From NCBI RefSeq assembly GCF_030818255.1, contig NZ_JAUTAG010000001.1, positions 930,001 to 994,000 of the forward strand: DNA of 64,000 bases, read 5' to 3'. The notes beneath the pieces were generated by a model. That model was given only the letters and a program-made list of their open reading frames with translations, was not told where the DNA came from and did no database searches. Below are positions 53,724 through 61,758 of the stretch, in pieces. The translations under genes and the position numbers were made by a program. Position 1 is the first letter of the stretch, and every line of letters begins with the position of its first letter. The DNA comes from Microbacterium sp. SORGH_AS_0969. GTDB lineage: Bacteria; Actinomycetota; Actinomycetes; Actinomycetales; Microbacteriaceae.

Positions 53724-53739
53724 GTTACGCCGCCGAAAC
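53724..53739. promoter_or_regulatory. GlnR-like box
   Basis: GTTAC-GCCGCC-GAAAC, an exact match to GTnAC-N6-GAAAC, 78 bp before the SDR start. The flanks resemble those of the box at 53157 (both have GTCGC six bases after GAAAC). Confidence 0.5.
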
Positions 53740-53817
53740 AGCACCGTCGCGACGCCGTACGACGCGGGGCGTACCGTGACGCCGCAGGGCGACCCGACGT
53801 CCGGAGAGAGGAGCACC

Positions 53818-54525
53818 GTGTCCCACCGCGTCATCGTCACCGGAGGCTCGGGCGGCATCGGCGCCGCCATCGTCGAACGCTTCCTCGACGACGGCGCCCG
53901 TGTCGCGGTCCTCGACCGTCGCGCCCCCGCCGAGGAGTCGGCATCCGTCTTCGTCACCGTCGACCTGCGCGACCCGATCGATACGCGGCGCGCGGTCGCC
54001 GAGGCGATCGAGGTGCTCGGCGGCGTCGACGTCCTCGTGAACTGCGCGGGCATCTTCCAGCACGTCTCGCTGCTCGACATCACGGTCGACGACTGGGATC
54101 GCGTGCTCGACATCAACGCCCGCGCCACTCTCGTGACGATGCAGGCCGTGGCCCCGTCGATGCTCGATGCCCGCCGCGGCGCGATCGTCAACATCGCGAG
54201 CATGGCTGCGAAGCAGGGCGGCGGCGGCGAGGGGCACTACGCCGCTTCGAAGGCCGCGGTCGTCGCGCTGACGCGCGCGGGCGCGCAGGAATGGGGATGC
54301 CACGGCGTCACCGTCAACGCGGTGTGCCCCGGGTACGTGCTCACCGAGATGGGCGCCGACACCCGCTCGGAGGCCGACATCGCCGCGTGGAGCGCGAAGT
54401 CGCCGCTGGGCCGGCTCGGAATCCCCGAGGACGTGGCCGGGGTCACGCACTTCCTCGCCTCACCGGCCGGGAGCTACCTCACCGGCCAGGCGATCAACGT
54501 CACCGGCGGGATGGTCATGCACTGA
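53818..54525 (+). CDS. short-chain dehydrogenase/reductase
   Basis: A 235-residue SDR. TGGSGGIG is the NAD(P) loop, NCAGIF the structural motif, and YAASK the catalytic tyrosine-lysine pair; the end LTGQAINVTGGMVMH is typical. GTG at 53818 with GAGAGGAG upstream. Its substrate is unknown. Confidence 0.9.
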   Translation: MSHRVIVTGGSGGIGAAIVERFLDDGARVAVLDRRAPAEESASVFVTVDLRDPIDTRRAVAEAIEVLGGVDVLVNCAGIFQHVSLLDITVDDWDRVLDINARATLVTMQAVAPSMLDARRGAIVNIASMAAKQGGGGEGHYAASKAAVVALTRAGAQEWGCHGVTVNAVCPGYVLTEMGADTRSEADIAAWSAKSPLGRLGIPEDVAGVTHFLASPAGSYLTGQAINVTGGMVMH

Positions 54526-54582
54526 GGACCCGGCGCGGACACGGGCAGCGCGCGCGGACACGGGGTGCCGGCGCGGGTGCGA

Positions 54583-54664
54583 GCGAAACTCCTGAGATTT
54601 CGAGTCCGCCGACCCCTCCTGCACCACGGGCCGCCGCCGCCGCGCGATTTCTCAGGACTTTCGC
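54583..54664. repeat. imperfect palindrome with TCCTGAGA/TCTCAGGA core
   Basis: Arms 54583-54602 and 54645-54664 pair at 17 of 20 positions. It follows the SDR gene and may be a terminator or a further intergenic repeat type. Confidence 0.5.
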
Positions 54665-54771
54665 GCGGGCCGGTCGCGTGTGACCGCGCGTGACGGCGGC
54701 CGAGGCGCGTCGGAGGGCGATGGTTACGGTGGGGCTTGGCATCCGTCCCGCCCTTTCGACCTGGAGAGCAC

Positions 54772-55122
54772 ATGTCCGAGTACTTCGACCGCACCGCCGA
54801 CAAGACCTACACGAAGGTCTACAAGGCCGAGACGCCCGACATCCTCGCCGCGTTCGCCGCGTTCGATCAGGCCGTCTTCGCTCCCGAAGGGCGCGCGATC
54901 CCGCTGAAGTACCGCGAGCTCATCGCGCTGGCCGTGGGCATCACCACGCAGTGCGTGTACTGCATCGACGGGCACTCGCAGAACGCGGTGAAGGCCGGTG
55001 CGACCGAGGCCGAACTGGCAGAGGCGGCCTGGGTGGCCACCGCCATCCGCGCGGGCGGCGGCTACGCGCACGGCCGCCTCGCCTTCAAGCTCGGCGAGGA
55101 CGCCCGTCCCCACGAGCACTGA
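54772..55122 (+). CDS. carboxymuconolactone decarboxylase-family protein (AhpD-like)
   Basis: A 116-residue all-helical protein. The redox motif CVYCIDGH with the following acidic residues is typical of AhpD-like members, which act as alkylhydroperoxidases or thiol reductases. GGAGAG precedes the ATG. It lies 3 bp before the M20 peptidase start and is probably co-transcribed. Confidence 0.88.
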   Translation: MSEYFDRTADKTYTKVYKAETPDILAAFAAFDQAVFAPEGRAIPLKYRELIALAVGITTQCVYCIDGHSQNAVKAGATEAELAEAAWVATAIRAGGGYAHGRLAFKLGEDARPHEH

Positions 55123-55125
55123 CGC

Positions 55126-56403
55126 GTGTCGCCCCTGGAGGCGGAGGCGCTGGAGTTCGTCCGCGCCCTGATCCGCATCGACAGCGTCAACACCGGCGAG
55201 GCCTCGACGATCGGCGACGGCGAGACGCGCGCCGCGCTCTTCGTCCAGGCGCAGCTCGAAGACGCGGGCTACGAGACGACCCTCGTCGAACCCGTTCCGG
55301 GGCGGGCGAGCGTGATCGCGCGCCTGGCCGGGTCGGATCCGGATGCCGGTGCCCTCGTCGCCCACGCCCACCTCGACGTCGTACCGGTCGAGGCCGAGAA
55401 CTGGACGTATCCGCCGTTCGGCGCCGAGATCCACGACGGCATCCTCTACGGTCGCGGAGCCGTGGACATGAAGGACTTCGCCGGCATGCTGCTCGCGATC
55501 GCCCGGGCCTTCCGGCGCGAGGGCATAATCCCGCGCCGCGACCTCATCTTCGCGTTCTTCGCCGACGAGGAGGCCGGGGGCGTGTGGGGTGCGCGCTGGA
55601 TCGTCCGCCACCGCCCCGAGCTTTTCGCGGGGGCGACCGAGGCGATCAGCGAGGTCGGCGGGTTCTCGATCCCGCTCCCCGGCGACCGTCGCGCGTACCT
55701 CGTGGCGACCGCGGAGAAGGGCGTCACCTCGGCGACCCTGACGGCGCGCGGGCATGCGGCGCACGGCTCACGCCCCACCGCCGACAACGCCGTGGTGCGC
55801 CTCGCGCGCGCGGTCGTCGCGATCGGCGAGCATCGGTTCCCCGTGGTGCGGACGGCGACCCTCGACCGCTTCCTCGACGTCTACGCGCGAGCGGGTGGCG
55901 ATGCCGACGACCTCGGGTTCACGGCATCCCTCATCGACGCGGGAATGCACCACACCGTCTCACCCACCGTGCTCGAGGCCGGGGGAAAGACGAACGTCAT
56001 CCCCTCGACGGCATCCGCTCGCCTCGACATCCGCATGCTGCCGGGGCACGACGACACGCTCCGCGACGAGATCGAAGCCCTCGTCGGCCCCGACATCGAG
56101 GTCACGTGGGCCCGCGCGGTGCCCGCGATCGAAGCACCGGTCGACGCCCCGATCATCGGCGTGCTGCAGGATGCCATCACCGCCGAGGACCCTGACGGCA
56201 CGGTCGTGCCGTATCTGCTGCCGGCCAGCACCGACAACAAGCACCTCGCCGAGCTGGGGATCCGCGGGTACGGCTTCGTGCCGCTGCGCGTGCCCGCCGA
56301 CTTCGACGTGTTCGGGCAGTTCCACGCGGCGGACGAAGGGGTGCCGGTCGAGGCGCTGCTCTTCGGCGCACGGGTGACGGCGCGGGTACTGCGGGAGGCG
56401 TGA
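55126..56403 (+). CDS. M20-family metallopeptidase (ArgE/DapE-like)
   Basis: A 425-residue di-zinc hydrolase. HAHLDVVP has the first metal ligand, GRGAVDMKD the bridging aspartate, DEEAGG the catalytic and metal glutamates; a dimerisation domain with TARGHAAHGSRP and the end PASTDNKHLAELGI follow. Typical substrates are N-acyl or N-carbamoyl amino acids or dipeptides. It starts with GTG immediately after the AhpD-like gene. Confidence 0.88.
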   Translation: MSPLEAEALEFVRALIRIDSVNTGEASTIGDGETRAALFVQAQLEDAGYETTLVEPVPGRASVIARLAGSDPDAGALVAHAHLDVVPVEAENWTYPPFGAEIHDGILYGRGAVDMKDFAGMLLAIARAFRREGIIPRRDLIFAFFADEEAGGVWGARWIVRHRPELFAGATEAISEVGGFSIPLPGDRRAYLVATAEKGVTSATLTARGHAAHGSRPTADNAVVRLARAVVAIGEHRFPVVRTATLDRFLDVYARAGGDADDLGFTASLIDAGMHHTVSPTVLEAGGKTNVIPSTASARLDIRMLPGHDDTLRDEIEALVGPDIEVTWARAVPAIEAPVDAPIIGVLQDAITAEDPDGTVVPYLLPASTDNKHLAELGIRGYGFVPLRVPADFDVFGQFHAADEGVPVEALLFGARVTARVLREA

Positions 56404-56436
56404 GGGCGGTCCGGTCGAGCTGACGGTCAGCGCGAA

Positions 56437-56757
56437 GGGGGCTGAGCCTGTCGAAGCCCCCGGACCCCGGTGCCACCGGTCCCTTCGACAAGCTCAGGGA
56501 CCTCCGACGCGACACGCTCAACGACCTCGAGCGCCCGGCGCCAGGGGGCTGAGCCTGTCGAAGCCCCCGGACCCCGGTGCGACCGGTCCCTTCGACAAGC
56601 TCAGGGACCTCCGACGCGACACGCTCAACGACCTCCGACGCCCGGCACCAGGGGGCTGAGCCTATCGAAGCCCCCGGACCCCGGTGCCACCGGTCCCTTC
56701 GACAAGCTCAGGGACCTCTGACGGGACATGTGCAGCGACCTCGAGCGCGCGGTAGCG
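56437..56757. repeat. three 107-bp tandem units built from two TTCGAC-core hairpins
   Basis: Units start near 56437, 56544 and 56651. Each contains GGGGGC-TGAGCCTGTCGAA-GCCCCC and then GGTCCC-TTCGACAAGCTCA-GGGACC, the same core in opposite orientations with different, fully paired arms. No gene is recognised between 56404 and 56923 apart from promoter-like sequence near 56780-56850. Confidence 0.88.
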
Positions 56758-56923
56758 CGAGCGACCCCGTGACGCCAGCGTGTTACCCCGCGAGGCGGAC
56801 CTTTGCGGAGCGTGGCAGACGGTTGCGACGTGTGAAACGGAGCCTCGCGAGCGACAGAACCCCGGCTTAGCGTCTCGGGCACCCACCGGCTTCACCGCCG
56901 ATCCGCCGCTCGAGGAGCACGCC

Positions 56924-57022
56924 ATGACCACCACCGCGCCGGCCCCCGCCGCCCGCCCCGTCGCCGCGCCACAGGCTGCCGAGAAAGTCGATCTCGCCCC
57001 TCGAGAAGAATGGATGCCATGA
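56924..57022 (+). CDS. 32-residue proline/alanine-rich leader peptide
   Basis: ATG at 56924 has GAGGAG just upstream and runs 33 codons to a TGA that overlaps the next ATG (57019-57022). The peptide is PA-rich then charged (EKVDLAPREEWMP). Because its ribosome binding site is much better than that of the acetyltransferase gene, it may act as a coupling leader. Function unknown. Confidence 0.45.
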   Translation: MTTTAPAPAARPVAAPQAAEKVDLAPREEWMP

Positions 57023-57537
57023 CCCCCGCGACCCCATCGACGCTGACCATCCGCCCGGTCGAGTCACACGAGCTCGCCGAGGCCGGTCGCGTGACCGTCG
57101 AGGCCTACCGCCACAGCTACGACGGGCTCACCGAGAGTTACGTCGCCTCGCTCGCCGACGTCGCCGGCCGCCTGGCTCACGGCGAGGTGTGGGTGGCCGT
57201 GAACGCCTCGGGCGAGATCGTGGGCACGGTGTGGGTCCCGCGACCCGGGGAACGGCTGTCACCCCTCGCGCGCGACGGCGAACTCGACTTCCGCCAGCTG
57301 GCGGTGGCCCCCTCGGCGCGCGGTCGCGGGGTCGGCGAGGCACTCACCCGCCACGTCATCGATCTCGCGCGCGCTCGGGGAGCGCGGCGGGTCGTCATGA
57401 ACAGCGGCCCCGAGATGATCGGCGCGCATGCGCTGTACCTCAAGCTCGGGTTCCGGCGCCTGACCGAGCGGGAGCACCCGGTCGAGGTGGAGCCGGGGCG
57501 GTTCCTCGACCTGCGGGCTTTCGGGTTCGAGCTCTGA
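57019..57537 (+). CDS. GNAT-family N-acetyltransferase
   Basis: A 172-residue acetyltransferase. LAVAPSARGRGVGEALTRH is the acetyl-CoA loop (R-x-x-G-x-G) and MNSGPEMIGAHALYLKLGF the C-terminal motif. ATG at 57019 overlaps the leader peptide stop; ATG at 57010 is an alternative three codons earlier. The substrate is unknown. Confidence 0.85.
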   Translation: MTPATPSTLTIRPVESHELAEAGRVTVEAYRHSYDGLTESYVASLADVAGRLAHGEVWVAVNASGEIVGTVWVPRPGERLSPLARDGELDFRQLAVAPSARGRGVGEALTRHVIDLARARGARRVVMNSGPEMIGAHALYLKLGFRRLTEREHPVEVEPGRFLDLRAFGFEL

Positions 57538-57605
57538 GCGGCGACGAACGTCGCGGGGGAGCGGCGGTGACTCGGGTCCGGATGAAGGCGAAGACCGTCG
57601 ACAGC

Positions 57606-58439
57606 TCAGCTGTCGTGGACGACCGCGGTCAGCTCCGCCAGCAGATCGCGCGCGAGGAACCCGATGCCGATGCGTTCGGTGAGCCGGTCGCCCGCCCGCG
57701 CGTGCGTCCAGCCACCCCAGACCGCCGCGCGCTCCGGTTCCATGCCGAGGGCGGCGAAGCCGGCGATCGCGCCCGCCAGCACGTCGCCGCTCCCGGCCGT
57801 CCCCAAGCCCGACCCTCCGGGTTCGGCCCGCCATGCCCGTCCGTCCGGGGTGGCCACGGTCGCGAAGCAGTGCACCACCGCCGAGAAGCGCTCGGCGATC
57901 TCGCGGACATCGGCGACCCGGTCGTCCCCCAGATCGCGCCCGAGCAGCAGCGCCGCTTCTTCTTCGTTCGCGTTGATGATGAGTTCGTCCGGCAGGATGC
58001 CGCGGTCCACATCGGGCAGGATGCCGAGCGCGAAGGCATCCAGCACGAGCCTGTCGATATCCGCGTCGGCGACGGCGAGGAGCGCCGCGCGAGTGGCATC
58101 CGGATCATCGAAACCGGGCCCGAGGAGAACCGCATCGGCGGACTCGACCGCGGAACGCAGGTGCTCGTCGAGCGGCTGCGACCCGGCCGGGAGCGTGTAG
58201 ACGCCGGCCTCCGGAATCGCCGGTCCGAGCGGCGGCGCGATGTCGACGGGGACGGCGAGACCGACGCGGCCCGCGCCCACGCGCAGCGTCGCCTCGGCCG
58301 ACAGCAGGACACCGCCCGGTGACCGGGTCGAGCCGCCCACGACGACGACCTGGCCTCGCGACTTCTTCGACCCGCCGGGTTCAGGGAGGCCCCAGGCGCG
58401 CAGCAGCGACAGCGTGACGTTCTCAGTGCTCGAGGCCAT
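57606..58439 (-). CDS. nnrD: ADP-dependent NAD(P)H-hydrate dehydratase
   Basis: A 277-residue ribokinase-like enzyme that restores damaged NAD(P)H hydrates. GQVVVVGGSTRSPGG, VLLGPGF, INANEEEAALLL and GTAGSGDVLAGAIAG are diagnostic of the NnrD (YjeF C-terminal) family. It lacks the epimerase half. GGGAGAAG upstream of the ATG lies inside the preceding gene, which it overlaps by 17 bp. Confidence 0.9.
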   Translation of the reverse strand: MASSTENVTLSLLRAWGLPEPGGSKKSRGQVVVVGGSTRSPGGVLLSAEATLRVGAGRVGLAVPVDIAPPLGPAIPEAGVYTLPAGSQPLDEHLRSAVESADAVLLGPGFDDPDATRAALLAVADADIDRLVLDAFALGILPDVDRGILPDELIINANEEEAALLLGRDLGDDRVADVREIAERFSAVVHCFATVATPDGRAWRAEPGGSGLGTAGSGDVLAGAIAGFAALGMEPERAAVWGGWTHARAGDRLTERIGIGFLARDLLAELTAVVHDS

Positions 58440-59175
58440 CGTCTTCTCCCGAGTGGACGGTGATGTCGGCGCCCTCGACGGCGAGGTGCTCGACCGACGA
58501 GAACGTCGTGAGCTGCCACCCGCTCTCGCCGCGGACGAGCCCACCGCGGACGAGCCCACCGCGGACGAGTTCGGTCACCGAGGCGTTGCGCACGGTGTTC
58601 TCGGCAGCGAAGGAGAGCAGCTCGGTCTCGTCGAGGGGCAGCAGCACCGCGAGGATGAGCATCACGACGGCGTCGTGCGCGACGACCATCACGGTGCCGT
58701 CGGGGCGTTCGAGGTTCTCGCCGAGGAACGACCGCAGTCGCAGAGCGACATCGGCCCACGACTCGCCCCCGGGTGGCCGGTGGTAGTACTTGCCGAGATG
58801 GCGCCGCCGCGCCGCCTCTTCGGGGTGGAACTCCCGCACCCCGCGTGACGTCAACAGATCCAGGATGCCGAGCTCCCGGTCGCGCAGCCGGTCGTCGACG
58901 CGCGTGCGGGTCGAGAGCGCCGTGTCGTCGACCGCGAGCGCGAGGGTCTGCCGCGCGCGGAGGTACGGCGAGACCCAGTATTCGTCGATGCGTCCCGCGC
59001 CCTCCCACCACGTGCGCAGCGCCCGCGCCTGATCCTCCCCCGTCGGCGAGAGGGCGACGTCGGCGTCGCGGACGTCGAGGTCGATCGTGGGCGAGCCCTC
59101 GCGCTCCGCTCTCGAGGCGGCGACGTTGCCCTCGCTCTCGCCGTGGCGGACCAGCAGGAGTCGGGTGACGGTCAT
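58423..59175 (-). CDS. histidine phosphatase family protein
   Basis: A 250-residue phosphatase. LLLVRHGESEGN carries the phosphorylated histidine, RARQTLALA the arginine, and VVAHDAVVM the second histidine. A short in-frame repeat (GLVRG, 15 bp units at about 58536-58570) extends a surface loop. It overlaps the nnrD gene by 17 bp. Substrate unknown; broad-specificity phosphatases of this group are common. Confidence 0.88.
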   Translation of the reverse strand: MTVTRLLLVRHGESEGNVAASRAEREGSPTIDLDVRDADVALSPTGEDQARALRTWWEGAGRIDEYWVSPYLRARQTLALAVDDTALSTRTRVDDRLRDRELGILDLLTSRGVREFHPEEAARRRHLGKYYHRPPGGESWADVALRLRSFLGENLERPDGTVMVVAHDAVVMLILAVLLPLDETELLSFAAENTVRNASVTELVRGGLVRGGLVRGESGWQLTTFSSVEHLAVEGADITVHSGEDDGLEH

Positions 59176-59179
59176 GGCG

Positions 59180-59440
59180 TCACGCTAGGTCGACGAAGTC
59201 GCCCCGCGCAGGGGCGTTGACACGGCACGAGGTCCCCTCCGACGTTCCCCGGACGTCGAGCGCCGACACGAGGCACCGGTACAGCTCGCTGTCGCGTAGC
59301 AGGTCGGCGTGCGTTCCGCGCGCGAGGCGCGGGAGAACGACAAGACGTGACCGGCGTCCTGCTCGTCTACCGTGCTCTCGAAGAACCAGGTCTCCTTCGT
59401 CCTCTCCGCGCCGACATTCGAGGGCGGACTGCAACAGCAC
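59180..59440 (-). pseudogene. 3-prime remnant of an ABC exporter gene
   Basis: The minus-strand frame ends with RLVVLPRLARGTHADLLRDS, ELYRCLVSAL and a stop at 59180. GTHADLL...LYRCLV is the usual C-terminal end of ABC exporter ATPase domains. No Walker or signature motif remains upstream, and ST-VDEQDAGHVL in another frame may be a frameshifted piece. I read it as a decayed gene. Confidence 0.45.
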
Positions 59441-59467
59441 GTTCGAGGGAAGTCTTGGGGGCCCAGA

Positions 59468-60586
59468 TCACACGATTGGCGAGATGTTCTGTTCCGCTCC
59501 CACACGGCGGAGGTCCTGCACGGTCTGTTCGGGCAGGATGAGTCCTCCCGCGGCTGCGACGGCCTCGGCGGAGCGATCTTCGAGCTCGCCGGGGTAGAAC
59601 ACCTCGGAATGGCCCTGCGCCAGCGGCACCGACTTCGCCTCGTCGACAAGCGCGGCGACACTGGCGCGGTAGTGCTCCACATCCGCGGCGGTCTCGACGT
59701 CGATGGCGATGAACATGTGTCCGGCACCGCTGCGCGCGTTCGGTTCGTACGGGCCGTGCACGCCGGTCCCGACGGCGCTGCCGGTCAGGGCGCCCGAGAG
59801 CACGTCCATCATGAAGGTGATCGCGTACCCCTTGTGCCCGGCCATGGGCAGGATCACCCCGTGCACCGCTTCAGCGGCATCCGTCGTGCGTGCGCCCTCG
59901 GGGGTGAGCGCCCAGGTGTCGGGAATGGGCTCGCCTTTCTGGCGCGCGAGGTAGATCTTGCCGCGCGCGACGGCGGTGTTCGCGATATCGACCGCCACGA
60001 CCTTGTCGCCGTAGGGGGCGGCGATCGACCAGGGGTTCGTGCCGAGTCGCTTCTCGCGCCCGCCCCACGGGGCCATGGCGGGCGAGGCGTTCGTGGTGAG
60101 GATGGCGGCGCAGCCGTCGTGCGCGGCGCGGCGGGTGAAGTACATCGCCGTGCCGAAGTGGTTGGAGTTGCGCACGCCCACGAGCCCGACGCCGTGCTGC
60201 TTCGCGCGACGCACGGCTTCGATGCGGGCGCGTTCGGTGAGCACCTGACCCATGCCGTCGTGGCCATCGAGGATGAGCATCGGACCGGTGTCGACGACGG
60301 TCGTGGGTTCGGCGACCGGGCGCATGGCGCCGGTGCGGAGTCGCTCGAGGTACCACGGCAGCCGCAGGACGCCGTGCGACTGGTGACCCCACTCGTCGGC
60401 GGCGACGAGGGAGTCGGCCACGAGCTCCGCGTCGGCGCGGGGGACGTCGACGCTCTCGAAGACGTCGCGCGCGAACGCGCGCAGCGCCGTCGGGTCGACG
60501 CGCGTCGACCCGGATGCCGCGGCGGTGGAGGCCGCGGAATCGGGCGTCGCGGTGAGGGTATCGGGGTGCGCAGGCTGAGCAACCAT
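59468..60586 (-). CDS. malate/L-lactate dehydrogenase family (Ldh2/MdhII type)
   Basis: A 372-residue NAD(P)-dependent oxidoreductase, unrelated to classical lactate dehydrogenase. GVRNSNHFGTAMYF contains the catalytic histidine; ARGKIYLARQKGEPIP and LPMAGHKGYAITFMMDVL are family blocks. Substrates include malate, lactate, ureidoglycolate or 2,3-diketogulonate. AAAGG precedes the ATG at 60586. It diverges from the ABM gene across a palindromic operator shared with the GntR/CitMHS promoter, so it belongs to the same regulon. Confidence 0.87.
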   Translation of the reverse strand: MVAQPAHPDTLTATPDSAASTAAASGSTRVDPTALRAFARDVFESVDVPRADAELVADSLVAADEWGHQSHGVLRLPWYLERLRTGAMRPVAEPTTVVDTGPMLILDGHDGMGQVLTERARIEAVRRAKQHGVGLVGVRNSNHFGTAMYFTRRAAHDGCAAILTTNASPAMAPWGGREKRLGTNPWSIAAPYGDKVVAVDIANTAVARGKIYLARQKGEPIPDTWALTPEGARTTDAAEAVHGVILPMAGHKGYAITFMMDVLSGALTGSAVGTGVHGPYEPNARSGAGHMFIAIDVETAADVEHYRASVAALVDEAKSVPLAQGHSEVFYPGELEDRSAEAVAAAGGLILPEQTVQDLRRVGAEQNISPIV

Positions 60587-60605
60587 GATCTGCCTTTCGG
60601 AAGCG

Positions 60606-60627
60606 GTGTACACCTACAGGTATACAC
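60606..60627. promoter_or_regulatory. GntR (FadR-type) operator, site 1
   Basis: A 22-bp near-perfect palindrome reading GTGTACACC on one side and GGTATACAC on the other. It lies between the Ldh2-type and ABM genes. A related sequence is at 61690-61709 before the regulator gene. Confidence 0.65.
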
Positions 60628-60659
60628 TACGAGGCGATCATCATCTCCAAGGAGGAGCT

Positions 60660-60968
60660 ATGCACGCCGTCTGGGTCGAACTGGAAGTGCTTCCGGGAAA
60701 GGTGGAGGAGTTCCGTCGCGCGATCGCGGCGAATGCGGAGGCGACCGTACGTGATGAGCCCGGGTGCTTCTCGTTCGATGTGATCGAACTCGACCCCGAG
60801 CGCCAGCGCTTCGCGTTCTACGAGATCTACCGCGATCGGGAGGCGTTCGTCGTCGAACACCGGAGCGCGGCGCACTACGGCGCGTGGAAAGCGGCCGTCG
60901 CCGAGACGGTGGTGCCGGGCTCGCAGACCATCACCGAAGGCCGGCGCCTGTTCGCCGAGCGCGCTTAG
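60660..60968 (+). CDS. antibiotic biosynthesis monooxygenase (ABM) domain protein
   Basis: A 102-residue dimeric ferredoxin-like protein. WVELEVLPGKVEEFRRAI, EPGCFSFDVI and FAFYEIYRDREAF match the ABM/YgiN group, which includes quinone-oxidising and heme-degrading members. The ribosome binding site AAGGAGGAG is very strong. It converges with and overlaps the GntR gene by 4 bp. Confidence 0.85.
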   Translation: MHAVWVELEVLPGKVEEFRRAIAANAEATVRDEPGCFSFDVIELDPERQRFAFYEIYRDREAFVVEHRSAAHYGAWKAAVAETVVPGSQTITEGRRLFAERA

Positions 60969-61666
60969 GAGACCAGGATCTCTCCGGCTTCGCCCCCTAG
61001 GAGCTGCCGGAAGATCGCCTGGTCCACGTGATGCAGGTGCGTCGTCATCGCCGCGGCAGCTGCGTCGGGGTTGCCGTCGATGATGGCGGTGCACATGGCG
61101 ATGTGCTCGTTCACCGACTCCTGCAGGCGGGACCGGTCGCCGTGCGCGATGTAGCGCAGCCGGGCGCTATGCGGACGCAGATCCGCGATGGCGCGGGCGA
61201 GGTAGCTGTTGGGCGTGTGAAGGGCGACGATGCGGTCGAACTCCGCCGTCGCTCGACGGAACTGCTCCGCGAACGTCTCGTCGTAAGGGACCCCGCGCAT
61301 CGCGTGGAAGGCGTCGAGGAGGGCGAGCAGATCGTCCCGGAGGGCGGAATTCGTCTCGGCCTTCTGCGCCACCGCCCGCACGGCCTCGGGCTCGATGAGC
61401 CGGCGGAAGTCGAAGAGCGCGCGTGCGCCGCGCAGCGAGATCCGAGACACGGTGGGGGCGCGCCGCGGCTCGAGGTCCACGAGCCCCTCGGCCGCGAGGC
61501 GGCGGATGGCCTCGCGTACCGGCGTGCGCGAGGCGCCGGTGTGCGTCGAGAGCTCGATCTCCGACAGGGCCTGGCCCGGCGCGAACACGCCCGTCTCGAT
61601 GTCGTGGCGAAGCTGCGCGTACACCCTGTCGGCTTTTCCCCGCCAGGTGCCCATTTCTTCGACCAT
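60965..61666 (-). CDS. GntR-family regulator, FadR/FCD subgroup
   Basis: About 233 residues. The winged helix has LSEIELSTHTGASRTPVREAI and RLAAEGLVDLEPRRAP; the C-terminal FCD domain is all-helical with HIAMCTAIIDGNPDAAAAAM. Such regulators sense hydroxy or keto acids. ATG at 61666 is used; TTG at 61687 and ATG at 61654 are possible. It diverges from the CitMHS transporter gene and has palindromes in front of both divergent units it likely controls. Confidence 0.87.
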   Translation of the reverse strand: MVEEMGTWRGKADRVYAQLRHDIETGVFAPGQALSEIELSTHTGASRTPVREAIRRLAAEGLVDLEPRRAPTVSRISLRGARALFDFRRLIEPEAVRAVAQKAETNSALRDDLLALLDAFHAMRGVPYDETFAEQFRRATAEFDRIVALHTPNSYLARAIADLRPHSARLRYIAHGDRSRLQESVNEHIAMCTAIIDGNPDAAAAAMTTHLHHVDQAIFRQLLGGEAGEILVS

Positions 61667-61689
61667 ACGACCAGCATAGTTGTCCAACA

Positions 61690-61709
61690 GGTATACCCAC
61701 GTGTATAAC
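61690..61709. promoter_or_regulatory. GntR (FadR-type) operator, site 2
   Basis: GGTATACCCACGTGTATAAC shares the GTATAC half with site 1 and is an imperfect palindrome. It lies between the regulator and the CitMHS gene. Confidence 0.55.
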
Positions 61710-61758
61710 TCTTAGGAGTGGCACCGCCGCCACCTCCCACACACTCGAAGGAGCGACG

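Noticed and set aside
56437-56757. CRISPR array or coding repeats
   Set aside because: Tandem hairpin units with no spacers; open frames here have no starts with ribosome binding sites and translate the same repeat.
57538-57605. Bidirectional terminator between the acetyltransferase and nnrD genes
   Set aside because: Only short inverted repeats such as ACAGCT/AGCTGT are visible; too weak to call.
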